Below are positions 25,231 through 34,002 of a stretch of DNA of 49,205 nucleotides, one piece after another; positions within the stretch are counted from its first letter, which is position 1; each line of letters starts with the position of its first letter. A program made the translations under genes and the position numbers. The stretch covers positions 1 through 49,205 of the forward strand of contig JAJDZJ010000143.1 of the NCBI GenBank assembly GCA_022824685.1, read 5' to 3'. The DNA is from Caldilineaceae bacterium. Its GTDB lineage: Bacteria; Chloroflexota; Anaerolineae; Caldilineales; Caldilineaceae. The notes under the pieces were generated by a model. The model saw only the letters and a program-made list of their open reading frames with translations. It searched no databases and was not told the origin of the DNA.

Positions 25231-26490
25231 TCAGCCGGCCCGGTAGGCTGCCGCCACCTTCTGGAAGATGGCGATTACATCGTCTATCTCCCGCGTGCGC
25301 CAGTTCTCATGCAGCGTCATCGTGAAGTGGCTCTTCAGCATCGCCTGCGCGTTGGGACAGGCGAACTCGCGATTCGGATCGCCCTTGTATAACGGGCTGG
25401 CCCAAGGGTAACCGCTGCTGCCAAAAACCCGCCGCTCCGTATACCACGTCTGCCTGTGCGGCATCCCGTACCGGTAATCGTCCGTAACCGGCAGGCCCTC
25501 CGCCCGCAAGCTCTCGCAAAACGTCTCCTTGTCACACGCCGCCTGCTCCGGGTAAAACGCCACCGGCAAGAACCAGTTGCTGGACACAACGTCCTCCCCC
25601 GGCCTCCGCATGGAAATCATCGCCGCGTCCGCCGTGCCTTCGATCAGTTGGCCGACAATCGCCTGCCTGCGTTCGATCATATCCGGCAGTTTGCGCAGCT
25701 GGATTAAGCCGACCACTGCCGCCAGATCCGTCTGGTTGAAGTTCAGCGTCGCCTGCGTATTTGTCGCGCCCTCCCGCAGAAAGTGCGGCTTGCCGCGGTC
25801 GGCCATCCGCCGCGCCGACTGGTAGAGCGCCTCGTCCCGGGTAAAGACCATCCCGCCCTGTCCGCCCGAGCTATGGTTCTTTCCCGAATTTGTCGAAAAG
25901 GCCGACAGATCGCCGAAGCTCCCCGCCAGCCGCCCCTTGAACCGCGCCCCGTGCGCCTGCGCGCAATCTTCGATCACAGGGATGCCATGCCGTCCCGCCA
26001 CCTCCATGATGCCCACCATATCGGCCGGCTCGCCCGCAATATGCGGCACGATAATCGCGCTCGTGCGCGGCGAAATCAACGCCTCGATCTGCTCTGGCCC
26101 AGTGTTGAAGCTTCCCGGCGCCGAGTCCGCGATCATCGGGATCATGCTCTGCAGGGGGATAGGCATTATCCCGCCCGGATCCGTGAAGGGGCCGATGATG
26201 ACCTCGGTGAACGCCTCAAGCTCCAGCGCCAACAGCGCCACGTAAATGGCCGCCGACCCCGAGCTCACCGCATCCGCGTACCCTCCCCCAAGGTACTCCG
26301 CAAACGCAGCGCAGTACGCCTCCTCCTCCTCGCCTTGGTACGCGCCCATCGTCCCCGTAGCAACGACCTTGTCCATGTACGCGCTGACCGCCTCCAACTC
26401 TTCGCTCCCAATGTGCCCGCGCGCCGGCAACGGCGCCTCCCGCACAGGGCTGCCACCATGCAGCGCCAGCTTGTTCACACGATCACCCAT
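25231..26490 (-). CDS. DegT/DnrJ/EryC1/StrS-family aminotransferase-like protein
   Basis: 419 residues. PLP-dependent fold type I of the sugar-aminotransferase family: phosphate-cup SSGSAAIY, the Asp in VIEDCAQAHGARFKG, and the Schiff-base Lys in FSTNSGKNHSSGGQGG (GQGG instead of the common GEGG). It should transfer an amino group to a keto-sugar or related compound. It starts 3 nt after the stop of the polysaccharide-lyase-like gene, with GGAGG inside that gene's end, so the two are translationally coupled. Coupling a lyase to an aminotransferase-like gene is unusual. Confidence 0.88.
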   Translation of the reverse strand: MGDRVNKLALHGGSPVREAPLPARGHIGSEELEAVSAYMDKVVATGTMGAYQGEEEEAYCAAFAEYLGGGYADAVSSGSAAIYVALLALELEAFTEVIIGPFTDPGGIMPIPLQSMIPMIADSAPGSFNTGPEQIEALISPRTSAIIVPHIAGEPADMVGIMEVAGRHGIPVIEDCAQAHGARFKGRLAGSFGDLSAFSTNSGKNHSSGGQGGMVFTRDEALYQSARRMADRGKPHFLREGATNTQATLNFNQTDLAAVVGLIQLRKLPDMIERRQAIVGQLIEGTADAAMISMRRPGEDVVSSNWFLPVAFYPEQAACDKETFCESLRAEGLPVTDDYRYGMPHRQTWYTERRVFGSSGYPWASPLYKGDPNREFACPNAQAMLKSHFTMTLHENWRTREIDDVIAIFQKVAAAYRAG

Positions 26491-26493
26491 GTC

Positions 26494-28650
26494 TCAATCC
26501 TCCAGACTGTATTCGAAGCGATTGCTGGCCGGCAGGTCGCTCAGCCAGGTGGGGACGTCCACTCCCGGCCCCGTGCGGACAATCCACAGATCCTTCCATT
26601 CCGACCCTTCCACCGTACACGCTGCCCAGCCCGCCCCAATCAAGTCACAGCCATGCCAGGTGACCGATCCAACGCGGGGGGAATCCCGGTAGGGATGACA
26701 TACGCTGACAAAGGCCGTGCGCGACGCGTTTCGCTGGCGGATGAACAGGTCCTGCATGTCCTCCGCCGGGTTTCCCGGCGCCGGCCCCGCATAGAGAGGC
26801 GTCTCCTCCTCTTCCGCGGCGAAGAGTTTCACGCCGGTTTCGCCAAACTGCCAGTTCAGTACGATATTTCCGTATGCAGGTCGCGTGCTGAGATCCTTGA
26901 TGTATTCGTATCCGTCCCCCCCTAGAACGGCGGGCACAATCGGAACGCCGTCGTCAAGCGGCGCCAACACGCCGCGATTGCGAAAGATCCAGTCAATGCG
27001 GCGTTCTCGCCCGGCATCGACCAGAAATATGTCCACAAAATAGTCGCCGCGCGCCAGGACTGCCCTCCGCATCCTGGTTCCTTCGTACACCTCGGGGGCC
27101 TCTTCGTCGACGCCGTATGTGGGGATGTCAATCCCGGACAAGGAATTTTCGCCCCAATCTATCGCCGCGTCAGCGACCTGAAACGGCCCGTCAGCCCGAA
27201 AGGCAATGCGCCGGCCCGCGCCCGCAGGCTGCGACTTGCCGTCCAGCACAACCGTGTTATGACTCACCGTCTGACGGTACCAGCCCTGAAACAGGTCGAT
27301 CCCATACCCCGGCGTCCCCAAATCCGGAGCCTGCCGTTCGCCGCATGCAAACACTGTCAACCCCAGCTTGTCCGGGTGCCCGTGACCGCCGCCGTGGACA
27401 CCATACTTGAGGAGCAAATACTGCTCAGTCGCGGCCGACGGATCAGCCTCCTGCTCCGGCTGCGAACGCAGAATCGCGTACCCCGAAGCAGGCATCTCGA
27501 CACTGGGAAGCGTAAGTCCCCCGTCCGCTCCGGGCTCTAAATCCGTTGCGCCGTACAATAGCGCGTCCAGGCTTTCCCGCGGACCGTGTTGATATGCCCG
27601 CGCCAGGACTTTTCCAAAGAGCGGTTCGTCGCACCACGCATTCCCGATCTCGTAGAACGCCGGCGCCTTGGGGACTCCGTGGCAGCAGTCATCGTTCAGG
27701 CCCGTGAAGTACCAGCAATCATTCGTCGCCGGCAAACTGCCGTCCGGGTAAGCGCATAACACCGGCGCGCGCAGAACAGCCGCCAGTGACGGGTGCTGCC
27801 GCAAATCCCACGCCGGCAGATTGGCCGTCGCCTTCGCCAGCAGAAGCAGCGCCGCTACCGTGTAAAAGTGATAGCTGAACGAACCTTCGAACCACAGCCC
27901 GTCCGCCAGAATCCCCTCCCTCGCCTGCGTATGGAATCCATACTCCCCGTCAATCGCGAAGGCCAGCAGCTCTTCGCTCCCGGTCACCGCGCCGATCGTC
28001 CCAATCGCCGCGTTGTGCCAGCAGGCAAAGTTGTGGATCCCCCCAAAGTGACGCGCCATCAGAAACTCCGCGGCCGGCAGCAGCAGTTTCCCAACGATCT
28101 CCTCCTCCTGCCCTTCGCTCAGCGTTTCTCTTATCAAGTCGAATGACCACGCCAGCGGAATCGACCAAACCGCCTCGTCCAGCGTACTGAACTGAGCGAC
28201 CCCATGGTTCTCCGGCCGCCAACCCGTGTACGCCTTGTACCCGTCGTAAGCCGCAGCATAGCCCAACAGGATCTCCTGAACGCTCTGCCTGTTTCGCTCC
28301 TCGCCCTCCAGCCTCCACAGCACCGCCAGCCGCAGCGCCGACTCCGCCAGCCTGTTGTTCACCGACCAGCGCCACGCCGAGTCAAAAGGCTCCCCGCTGA
28401 ACGCCTCTCCATCAACCGGGCAGCGATGCAGATGGGGCGAGTCCGGCTCAAAGACCAGCTGCACCGCGTGCTTCGGGCAAAAATAGTCGTGATAGTAGCC
28501 CCCCGGCAACGCCTGCACACCTACCGGCCGCGCGTAGAAATCCTCCACCTCCCCGCGCAATAGGCCAACGGCCGCCGCGAACTGCGCCAGTCCGGCCCGA
28601 TGCCGGATCTGCGCCCACTGCCCGTCTGAGATTAGGATTGTATTCGTCAT
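26494..28650 (-). CDS. Heparinase II/III-family / alginate-lyase-like polysaccharide lyase
   Basis: 718 residues from the ATG at 28650; the 11 codons upstream lack family character. The N-terminal alpha/alpha-toroid half contains RLAESALRLAVLWRLEG, HNFACWHNAAIGTIG and EGSFSYHFYTVAAL. The C-terminal beta-sandwich half starts with the heparinase II/III motif KYGVHGGGHGHPDKLGLTVF, and SHNTVVLDGKSQ follows. Candidate catalytic residues are the conserved Tyr of SYHFY and the His of the GGHGHPDK motif. No clear signal peptide is present, so it may act on imported oligosaccharides, like PL15/PL17 exolyases. It is the first gene of an operon with the DegT gene. Confidence 0.8.
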   Translation of the reverse strand: MTNTILISDGQWAQIRHRAGLAQFAAAVGLLRGEVEDFYARPVGVQALPGGYYHDYFCPKHAVQLVFEPDSPHLHRCPVDGEAFSGEPFDSAWRWSVNNRLAESALRLAVLWRLEGEERNRQSVQEILLGYAAAYDGYKAYTGWRPENHGVAQFSTLDEAVWSIPLAWSFDLIRETLSEGQEEEIVGKLLLPAAEFLMARHFGGIHNFACWHNAAIGTIGAVTGSEELLAFAIDGEYGFHTQAREGILADGLWFEGSFSYHFYTVAALLLLAKATANLPAWDLRQHPSLAAVLRAPVLCAYPDGSLPATNDCWYFTGLNDDCCHGVPKAPAFYEIGNAWCDEPLFGKVLARAYQHGPRESLDALLYGATDLEPGADGGLTLPSVEMPASGYAILRSQPEQEADPSAATEQYLLLKYGVHGGGHGHPDKLGLTVFACGERQAPDLGTPGYGIDLFQGWYRQTVSHNTVVLDGKSQPAGAGRRIAFRADGPFQVADAAIDWGENSLSGIDIPTYGVDEEAPEVYEGTRMRRAVLARGDYFVDIFLVDAGRERRIDWIFRNRGVLAPLDDGVPIVPAVLGGDGYEYIKDLSTRPAYGNIVLNWQFGETGVKLFAAEEEETPLYAGPAPGNPAEDMQDLFIRQRNASRTAFVSVCHPYRDSPRVGSVTWHGCDLIGAGWAACTVEGSEWKDLWIVRTGPGVDVPTWLSDLPASNRFEYSLED

Positions 28651-28800
28651 ACCATGACCTGTGCTTGAAGACGGCGAGCGCATTTGGGAGTCGTGCTCGC
28701 CTTGTCGAAACTTCGATCTGAGTGCAACTGTTCGCCTTGCTGCCGTTCAACAGCGCATGGCCTGAAGCGTCTTGCTGCTGAATCTGTATAGTATCCCACT

Positions 28801-28828
28801 TTGAATCCGCCTTCGAACGGTTTAGAAT
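28801..28828 (+). promoter_or_regulatory. fic promoter
   Basis: TTGAAT (28801-28806), a 16-nt spacer and TAGAAT (28823-28828). Predicted start is near 28835 and the leader about 85 nt. It lies in the 268-nt spacer between the divergent lyase and fic genes. Confidence 0.5.
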
Positions 28829-28918
28829 CTCCCCAGCCCTTCCCTTCTCTCCAGTTCCCTTTCCGAAACAGTCTCCGCCAGTCGGGTTCTGAATGGGTTC
28901 GAGGCTGAACGATTGCTC

Positions 28919-30112
28919 ATGACTGAGAAAAGACCATATCAAGAGACACACCCCTGGATTAACTTCCAGCTGGAACTGCGCGAGACAGATTATACGCTAT
29001 GGTCTCAACTCGGCGAAGTGCAGGCAAAATGCGAACAGGTTGCCGGAACGCTCCTCCTGCCCGAGGATGGAGAGCGCTTGCATCAGTTCTATCTGGCCAA
29101 GGGAGCGCTGGCAACGACAGCCATTGAAGGAAACACCTTGTCGGAAGAGGACGCCCTCGGGTTGGTTAGGGGAGAACTAGAACTACCGCCCTCCAAAGAG
29201 TTTCTGGGGCAAGAAATAAGAAACATCGTCAAAGCCTGCGACAAAATCCCGGAAGGCATACTGTCCGGTGAGCTTGCAAAACTGACCGTTGACAGGATCA
29301 AGGACCTGAATGCCATGGTCCTGCATGACTTGCCGCTGAAGGACGAGGTATCTCCCGGCCTTATTCGGGTGCACGATGTTGGCGTAGGACGATACCGCGG
29401 TGCCCCCCATCAGGACTGTGAGCATCTACTGAAGAGGCTTTGCAGTTGGCTTAATGTTGAGAGTTTCCTACCGAACGCGGAACTCAGAATCGCATCGGGA
29501 GTGCTGAAATCAATTGTTGCCCATCTCTATTTGGCCTGGATCCATCCGTTCGGCGATGGCAATGGACGAACCGCGCGCCTGGTCGAATTTCAACTGCTGC
29601 TGTTAAGCGGCGTGCCGACTGCGGCAGCCCTTCTCCTGAGTAACCACTACAACATGACACGCACGGAATACTACAGGCAGCTCGATCTGGCGAGCAAGTC
29701 GGGCGGCGATGTCATTCCCTTTATCCAATACGCCCTGCAGGGATTAAGGGATGGACTGAATGAGCAACTTCAAACGATACGGGCACAGCAGTTCCATGTC
29801 TTCTGGATCAACCATGTTCACAATCTGTTCCGCCAAAAGGAAGGCAGTACGGATTTACGCAGACGTCAACTCATAATCGATCTGACCGAGGAGACAGAAC
29901 CTGTTCCCATCGTACAGTTACGTTACATCACCCCAAGAACTGCGGAGGCCTACGCAGGCAAGACGGACAACACCATTCGGAGAGATGCTAATGCGCTGGA
30001 GAAAATGGAACTGATCAGAAGAAGCGATGAGGGTGTCGAAATCAATAGAGAGCGAATGTCCGCCTTCCTGTCTCCAGCAATTGCCAGCGAGGAAACTGAG
30101 GATTCGGCGTAA
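28919..30112 (+). CDS. Fic-family protein (AMPylator) with N-terminal inhibitory helix
   Basis: 397 residues from the ATG at 28919; an in-frame TTG at 28913 is better spaced (8 nt) from GAGG and is possible. The full Fic active-site motif HPFGDGNGRTAR is at about 209-220. The autoinhibitory motif [ST]xxxE[GN] appears as TTAIEG at about 66-71, before the Fic core, so it is class II. The C-terminal part (TPRTAEAYAGKTDNTIRRDA and on) fits a winged helix. Fic proteins transfer AMP to target proteins. Codon use is richer in A/T-ending codons than in the neighbours, which suggests separate acquisition. Confidence 0.92.
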   Translation: MTEKRPYQETHPWINFQLELRETDYTLWSQLGEVQAKCEQVAGTLLLPEDGERLHQFYLAKGALATTAIEGNTLSEEDALGLVRGELELPPSKEFLGQEIRNIVKACDKIPEGILSGELAKLTVDRIKDLNAMVLHDLPLKDEVSPGLIRVHDVGVGRYRGAPHQDCEHLLKRLCSWLNVESFLPNAELRIASGVLKSIVAHLYLAWIHPFGDGNGRTARLVEFQLLLLSGVPTAAALLLSNHYNMTRTEYYRQLDLASKSGGDVIPFIQYALQGLRDGLNEQLQTIRAQQFHVFWINHVHNLFRQKEGSTDLRRRQLIIDLTEETEPVPIVQLRYITPRTAEAYAGKTDNTIRRDANALEKMELIRRSDEGVEINRERMSAFLSPAIASEETEDSA

Positions 30113-30136
30113 AGTTCCTTCTCTTTTGCCGACCAA

Positions 30137-30170
30137 TAGAAAAGGAGAGAAAGATGAGTCTCCCTCTCCT
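30137..30170 (-). terminator. Terminator of the HpaI-type aldolase gene
   Basis: AGGAGAG (30143-30149) and CTCTCCT (30164-30170) form a 7-bp stem with a 14-nt loop. On the minus strand it is followed by TTTTCTATT. It lies about 60 nt after the stop at 30229. Confidence 0.5.
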
Positions 30171-30228
30171 ATCCGTTCCCAGATGCAAAGCCGTCGCAAG
30201 GCCAAATGTCTTCACATAGCAGCGCCAC

Positions 30229-30981
30229 TCACGATCCCGCAGCCTCCTCCACCTTCGCCAGGAACGCCTGCCCGCCCGACGCAACCCAGGCCGCCCAACC
30301 CGTCAACAGAAAACGGACGCCAAGGTTGACATAATGCGCAGCGTTTGCATCACTCGCAAGCCCGCCCGCATTCCTCCCGGCCGCAATGATCTGCGCAAAG
30401 GCGCCCTCGATCGTCTCCACAACCTCGGGATGGTCCATGCCACCCAGATGCCCCATTGACTGGGCCAGATCGCTCGGCGCCACAAAGAACACGTCAATAT
30501 GGTCTACGGTAAGAATCTCGGCCAGATTCTGCACCGCAACAATATCTTCTATCAGGACAATGACTAGCGTCTCATCGTTGGCGCGGTCAAAATAGTCCGG
30601 CACACCATATCCCTGCCGGCTCGTATACATGCCCCGTCTGCCGTCAGGATGAAATTTCGCGGCGTCCACAACCGCCTGCGCCTCCGCCTTCGTATTTACA
30701 TGGGGAACCACAATCCCCTGCGCGCCCAAATCGAAAGTGCGGTAGATGATCCCCTCATTGTTCCGGTTGACCCGCACCACCGATGTCATGCCCCACAGAT
30801 CGCACGCCCGCGTCAGATCCGGAATGTCGCCGTAGTCTACCGGCCCATGCTCTCCCTCCAACCAGATGGCGTCGAACCCCAGCGGGCCCAGCTGATCGAT
30901 CATGTCCGTGGAATTGTTCCCCGAAAGACAGACAACAGTCTCGCCCCGTTCCAATTTGTGCTTCGCTCTGTTCTCGCGCAT
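30229..30981 (-). CDS. HpcH/HpaI-family aldolase
   Basis: 250 residues, TIM-barrel class II pyruvate aldolase. The family motifs are visible: LGFDAIWLEGEHGPVDY (catalytic His in EHG), the Arg in VVRVNRNN, the metal Glu in VIVLIEDIVAVQN, and the metal Asp in FFVAPSDLAQSMG. It cleaves 2-keto-3-deoxy sugar acids or similar 4-hydroxy-2-oxoacids to pyruvate and an aldehyde. This would fit downstream of the rhamnonate-dehydratase-like enzyme at 36555, which makes a 2-keto-3-deoxy acid. AAGGAG lies 12 nt before the ATG. Confidence 0.9.
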   Translation of the reverse strand: MRENRAKHKLERGETVVCLSGNNSTDMIDQLGPLGFDAIWLEGEHGPVDYGDIPDLTRACDLWGMTSVVRVNRNNEGIIYRTFDLGAQGIVVPHVNTKAEAQAVVDAAKFHPDGRRGMYTSRQGYGVPDYFDRANDETLVIVLIEDIVAVQNLAEILTVDHIDVFFVAPSDLAQSMGHLGGMDHPEVVETIEGAFAQIIAAGRNAGGLASDANAAHYVNLGVRFLLTGWAAWVASGGQAFLAKVEEAAGS

Positions 30982-31050
30982 GTCTACACTTCTCTCCTTC
31001 TGCCTGGTTTTGAAGCTGCTCTGTTAGGGAAAAAAGTAACGATTCCGGCC

Positions 31051-31079
31051 ATTATAGCCCAAGTTCAACATACAAAATA
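31051..31079 (-). promoter_or_regulatory. Promoter of the HpaI-type aldolase gene
   Basis: Perfect TATAAT on the minus strand (31056-31051), within GGCTATAAT as at the rpsA promoter. The -35 position holds only TATTTT (31079-31074). The predicted leader is about 63 nt. Confidence 0.45.
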
Positions 31080-31105
31080 GAGGCGGCCCCCCGAAAGGGA
31101 CCGCC
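31071..31105 (-). terminator. Terminator of the ProVWX operon
   Basis: GGCGGTCCC pairs with GGGGCCGCC (plus-strand 31097-31105 and 31082-31090), one G-U pair, loop near TTTCGG. On the minus strand it is followed by TCTATTTTGT. It lies 45 nt after the stop at 31151 and just before the aldolase promoter. Confidence 0.65.
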
Positions 31106-31150
31106 CGGAAACGTCGTATTTCTCGACTGTACTCGAATGTGTTGCTCTAT

Positions 31151-32218
31151 CTACTCGGTGGGCCAACCATCAGGGATCTCATTGGCCGCCAGCGCTTCCT
31201 CTATATCCGCTGCAGCATCCTCAGTTACCCACGCGCTCCAGATGTCCGACCTGCTGTTCAGCCACCACAGAGCCGCGTCATTGCTACTGGCGTCACTGTT
31301 CTCATTCTGCCAGCGAGCCACTTCCTTATAGACCTCGATATTGAAGTCCCACGCTCCCAACATGTCAATCACATCGGGCGCCGCATCCACGAGGTCGGGG
31401 TGGACAGCGATCAAAATGTCCGCGTCTTCGTATGCGCAAGCCTTGTTCGCCGACCAGCACTCTTCGCTGTAAGCAGGCTCCTCCAGACGGACCAGATCCA
31501 GAATGAGCGCCGGGTCGTTCGTGCCCCACTGGTAACCGACCCACGGCTCCTCCTTCTCGTAGGCGCCATAGAGGTCGGCATTCAGCGCCGCGCCGTCACC
31601 CGGATTCACGATGTAGACATGGTCCTCCAGTTCATATCCGATGACCTGCGCAGCATTGACCTCTTCACACGCCCAGCCTATCACGCACGAAACCAGTCGC
31701 GCCTTCCCGCCAGTCTCGGCAGTTGCAAACAACTCTTTGAACTGCTCGTCCTTCAAGTCGTCCACACTGTCCAGCTCAGGATACTCCTCCTGTAGATACT
31801 TGGGGATGACGAAAGCCGACTGCCAGTCCTTGCCCAGGCTATGGCCGATTTCAACGACCTCCCCGTTTCCCAAAGCTTCATACCACGCCTCATCCTGGTT
31901 GGGCAGCCAGATTTCCAGCGTTACATGCGTGTCGCCATTGCGCAGACCCTGGAACAGCGGCAGCGTAGATCCAAAAACGACCTCAGTCGAATAGCCGTAA
32001 CCCTTTTCCACAATGTACTGGGCGATGCGGTTCTGAATCTGGGCGCTGGTCCAGTTCAAGTCGCTGAAGATTATCGTGTCAATTGAGGCTGCCGGGGCCT
32101 CCTCAGCCGCCGGAGCAGCCGCCTCCCCGCTCGGCGCGCTCTGGTCAGCCGGCGCACAGGCAGCGGCCACCAGGATTAAAATCAGCGACAGCATGAGACT
32201 TCGATATTGGACGCGCAT
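31151..32218 (-). CDS. Glycine-betaine/proline ABC transporter binding lipoprotein, paralogue 1
   Basis: 355 residues, OpuAC/ProX fold. Lipoprotein signal LILVAAAC with lipid Cys21, then an Ala/Glu/Pro linker. Family regions: FSDLNWTSAQIQNRIAQYIV, WLPNQDEAWYEA, WQSAFVIPKYLQ and VNPGDGAALNADLYGAYEK. Two Cys pairs (SCVIGWACEEV and EECWSANKACAY) are shared with paralogue 2 and may form disulfides. ATG at 32218 with AGGAGA 5 nt upstream. It lies 607 nt downstream of paralogue 2, so it may have its own promoter, though none stands out. Confidence 0.9.
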   Translation of the reverse strand: MRVQYRSLMLSLILILVAAACAPADQSAPSGEAAAPAAEEAPAASIDTIIFSDLNWTSAQIQNRIAQYIVEKGYGYSTEVVFGSTLPLFQGLRNGDTHVTLEIWLPNQDEAWYEALGNGEVVEIGHSLGKDWQSAFVIPKYLQEEYPELDSVDDLKDEQFKELFATAETGGKARLVSCVIGWACEEVNAAQVIGYELEDHVYIVNPGDGAALNADLYGAYEKEEPWVGYQWGTNDPALILDLVRLEEPAYSEECWSANKACAYEDADILIAVHPDLVDAAPDVIDMLGAWDFNIEVYKEVARWQNENSDASSNDAALWWLNSRSDIWSAWVTEDAAADIEEALAANEIPDGWPTE

Positions 32219-32825
32219 AGTTCTCTCCTATGGGTGTATGGTCAAACAAAAGTCGGAATCGGAGGCAAACATACTCAGGGGGCGATGTCTGGTAATCTGT
32301 CTAATCTGACGCCTTCCGTTCTTCAACCTGAGAATAACCACGATCGGCACTCGTATCAGGGATCTCTCCCAATCAAAGGCGGAAATACTCTCCCCCTGGG
32401 CCTTTCGGTCGTCCATCGGGCTGAAGTTTTGCCTCCGTTTACCTCTCCTTGAATTTGTGCCCTTTCAGGCAACGTCAAGCGAATTGGTAACTGCGAACTC
32501 CGCTCTGACAACTTTTCCGAAGAAACGCTTGCGGATTTCGTGCCAGCTCGGCTGTCCTGAATAGGGCGGACTATCTTTTCCGCGACCCTATGTTATCAGC
32601 CTAAGGGCAGACGGTCAAATGAGTGCAGCCAAGTCCCTGTGCAGGTTTTGTCACTGCCTGAACTGTCTGGGGACCCCGTTCGGCGATGCTGGTCTGGGTC
32701 CCAACAGGGCAAAAATCGTGCCTTCGTGTCTACTGGCATGCTTGGGCGACAGCCAGACGCATGCAACCCAATGACCGGCATGAACTGAAAAAGAAGTGAA
32801 GAAGCAGGTGATAGCGGCCGCCAGA
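32219..32825. other. 607-base spacer between the two binding-protein genes
   Basis: No ORF with family character and no tRNA. A GGGACCC...GGGTCCC inverted pair lies near 32670-32702 but without a T-run. No recognised riboswitch was found in the paralogue-1 leader. The GC content looks lower than in the genes. Confidence 0.5.
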
Positions 32826-33866
32826 TTACTCATCGGGCCAGCCTTCCGGAATCTCGTTGCCTGCAAGCGCAACCTCGATAGCTGCAGCCGCCTCTTCAGA
32901 GACCCAGCTGCGCCAGATATCCGCGTTGCCGCTAAGCCACCACAGCGCCGCATCATTGGAGCTTGCATCGCTATGCTCGTCCAGCCACTTCGCTACTTCC
33001 CGATACAGGTGGATGCGAAATCCCCACGCCCCCAGCATCTCGACCACATCCGGAGCTTCCTCGATCAGGACCGGATGCACCGCGATTACGATCGTAGCGT
33101 CTTTATAGGCACACGCCTTCGTCGTCGACCAACACTCTTCGCTGTGCGCCGGCTCCTCAATCCGCACGAGGTCCAGCAGCAGCGCCGGGTCATTTGTGCC
33201 CCACTGGTAGCCAAGCCACGGTTCACCCTTTCCGTACGCGCCGTAAAGATCAGAGTTCAACGCCGCGCCGTCCCCCGGGTTGATAATATGAACATGCTCT
33301 TCCAGGCCGTAGCCCTTGATCTGAGCGGCATTGACCTCCTCACACGCCCATCCAATCACACAGGACACCAAGCGCGCCTTGCCACCCGTCTCAGGCGTAG
33401 CAAACAACGCCTTGAACCGTTCCTCCTTCAGGTCCTCGACGCTGTCCAGGTCAGGATACTGCTCTTGCAGGTAAGCGGGTATCACAAATGCCGATTGCCA
33501 GTCATGTCCCAGGCTCTTCCCGACCTCCACAACCTCCCCGTTTGCCTCCGCCTCATACCACGCCTCGATCTGATTTGGCAGCCAGATCTCCAGGCTCACA
33601 TGGATGTCCCCCCTGCGTAAGCCCTGGAACAAAGGCAAAGTCGCACCGAACACCACATCGGTGGAATAGCCATACCCCTTTTCAACTATATATTGGGCGA
33701 TCCGGTTTTGAATCTGGGCGCTGGCCCAGTTGTAGTCGGCGAAGACGATGGTGTCTATCGAGCTGGAGGGTCCAGCCGCCTCGCCTGGGGAACTCTGCTC
33801 CGCCGGCGCACAACCGATGAAGACAAAAACGATCAGCAGGATGAGTACTCGCCATTGAGTAGACAT
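32826..33866 (-). CDS. Glycine-betaine/proline ABC transporter binding lipoprotein, paralogue 2
   Basis: 346 residues from the ATG at 33866; the longer frame lacks a signal. Lipoprotein signal LILLIVFVFIGC with lipid Cys19. It is very similar to paralogue 1 along its whole length, for example NRIAQYIVEKGYGYST, TGGKARLVSCVIGWACEEVN, YQWGTNDPAL and SDASSNDAALWWL. Differences cluster in the N-terminal linker and in loops. Its start lies 136 nt after the permease gene stop, on the same strand. Tandem duplication is clear; different ligand or affinity is inferred. Confidence 0.9.
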   Translation of the reverse strand: MSTQWRVLILLIVFVFIGCAPAEQSSPGEAAGPSSSIDTIVFADYNWASAQIQNRIAQYIVEKGYGYSTDVVFGATLPLFQGLRRGDIHVSLEIWLPNQIEAWYEAEANGEVVEVGKSLGHDWQSAFVIPAYLQEQYPDLDSVEDLKEERFKALFATPETGGKARLVSCVIGWACEEVNAAQIKGYGLEEHVHIINPGDGAALNSDLYGAYGKGEPWLGYQWGTNDPALLLDLVRIEEPAHSEECWSTTKACAYKDATIVIAVHPVLIEEAPDVVEMLGAWGFRIHLYREVAKWLDEHSDASSNDAALWWLSGNADIWRSWVSEEAAAAIEVALAGNEIPEGWPDE

Positions 33867-34002
33867 TTCCAGTTTCCCTCTGAATGTGGACACTTCAGTT
33901 CTAATTTCTGCCAGAGCAAGTACCAATTCCTACCCATTCCGACACTTGCCGCATGTTGACCTTGCAGCAGTCAGAAAATCTGGTGCATGCTCTGCCCTTC
34001 AC

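Noticed and set aside
32219..32460. Riboswitch in the leader of binding-protein paralogue 1
   Set aside because: The minus-strand leader matches none of the consensus cores I could recall (TPP, SAM, cyclic-di-GMP, guanidine, glycine), and no terminator/antiterminator pair is evident.
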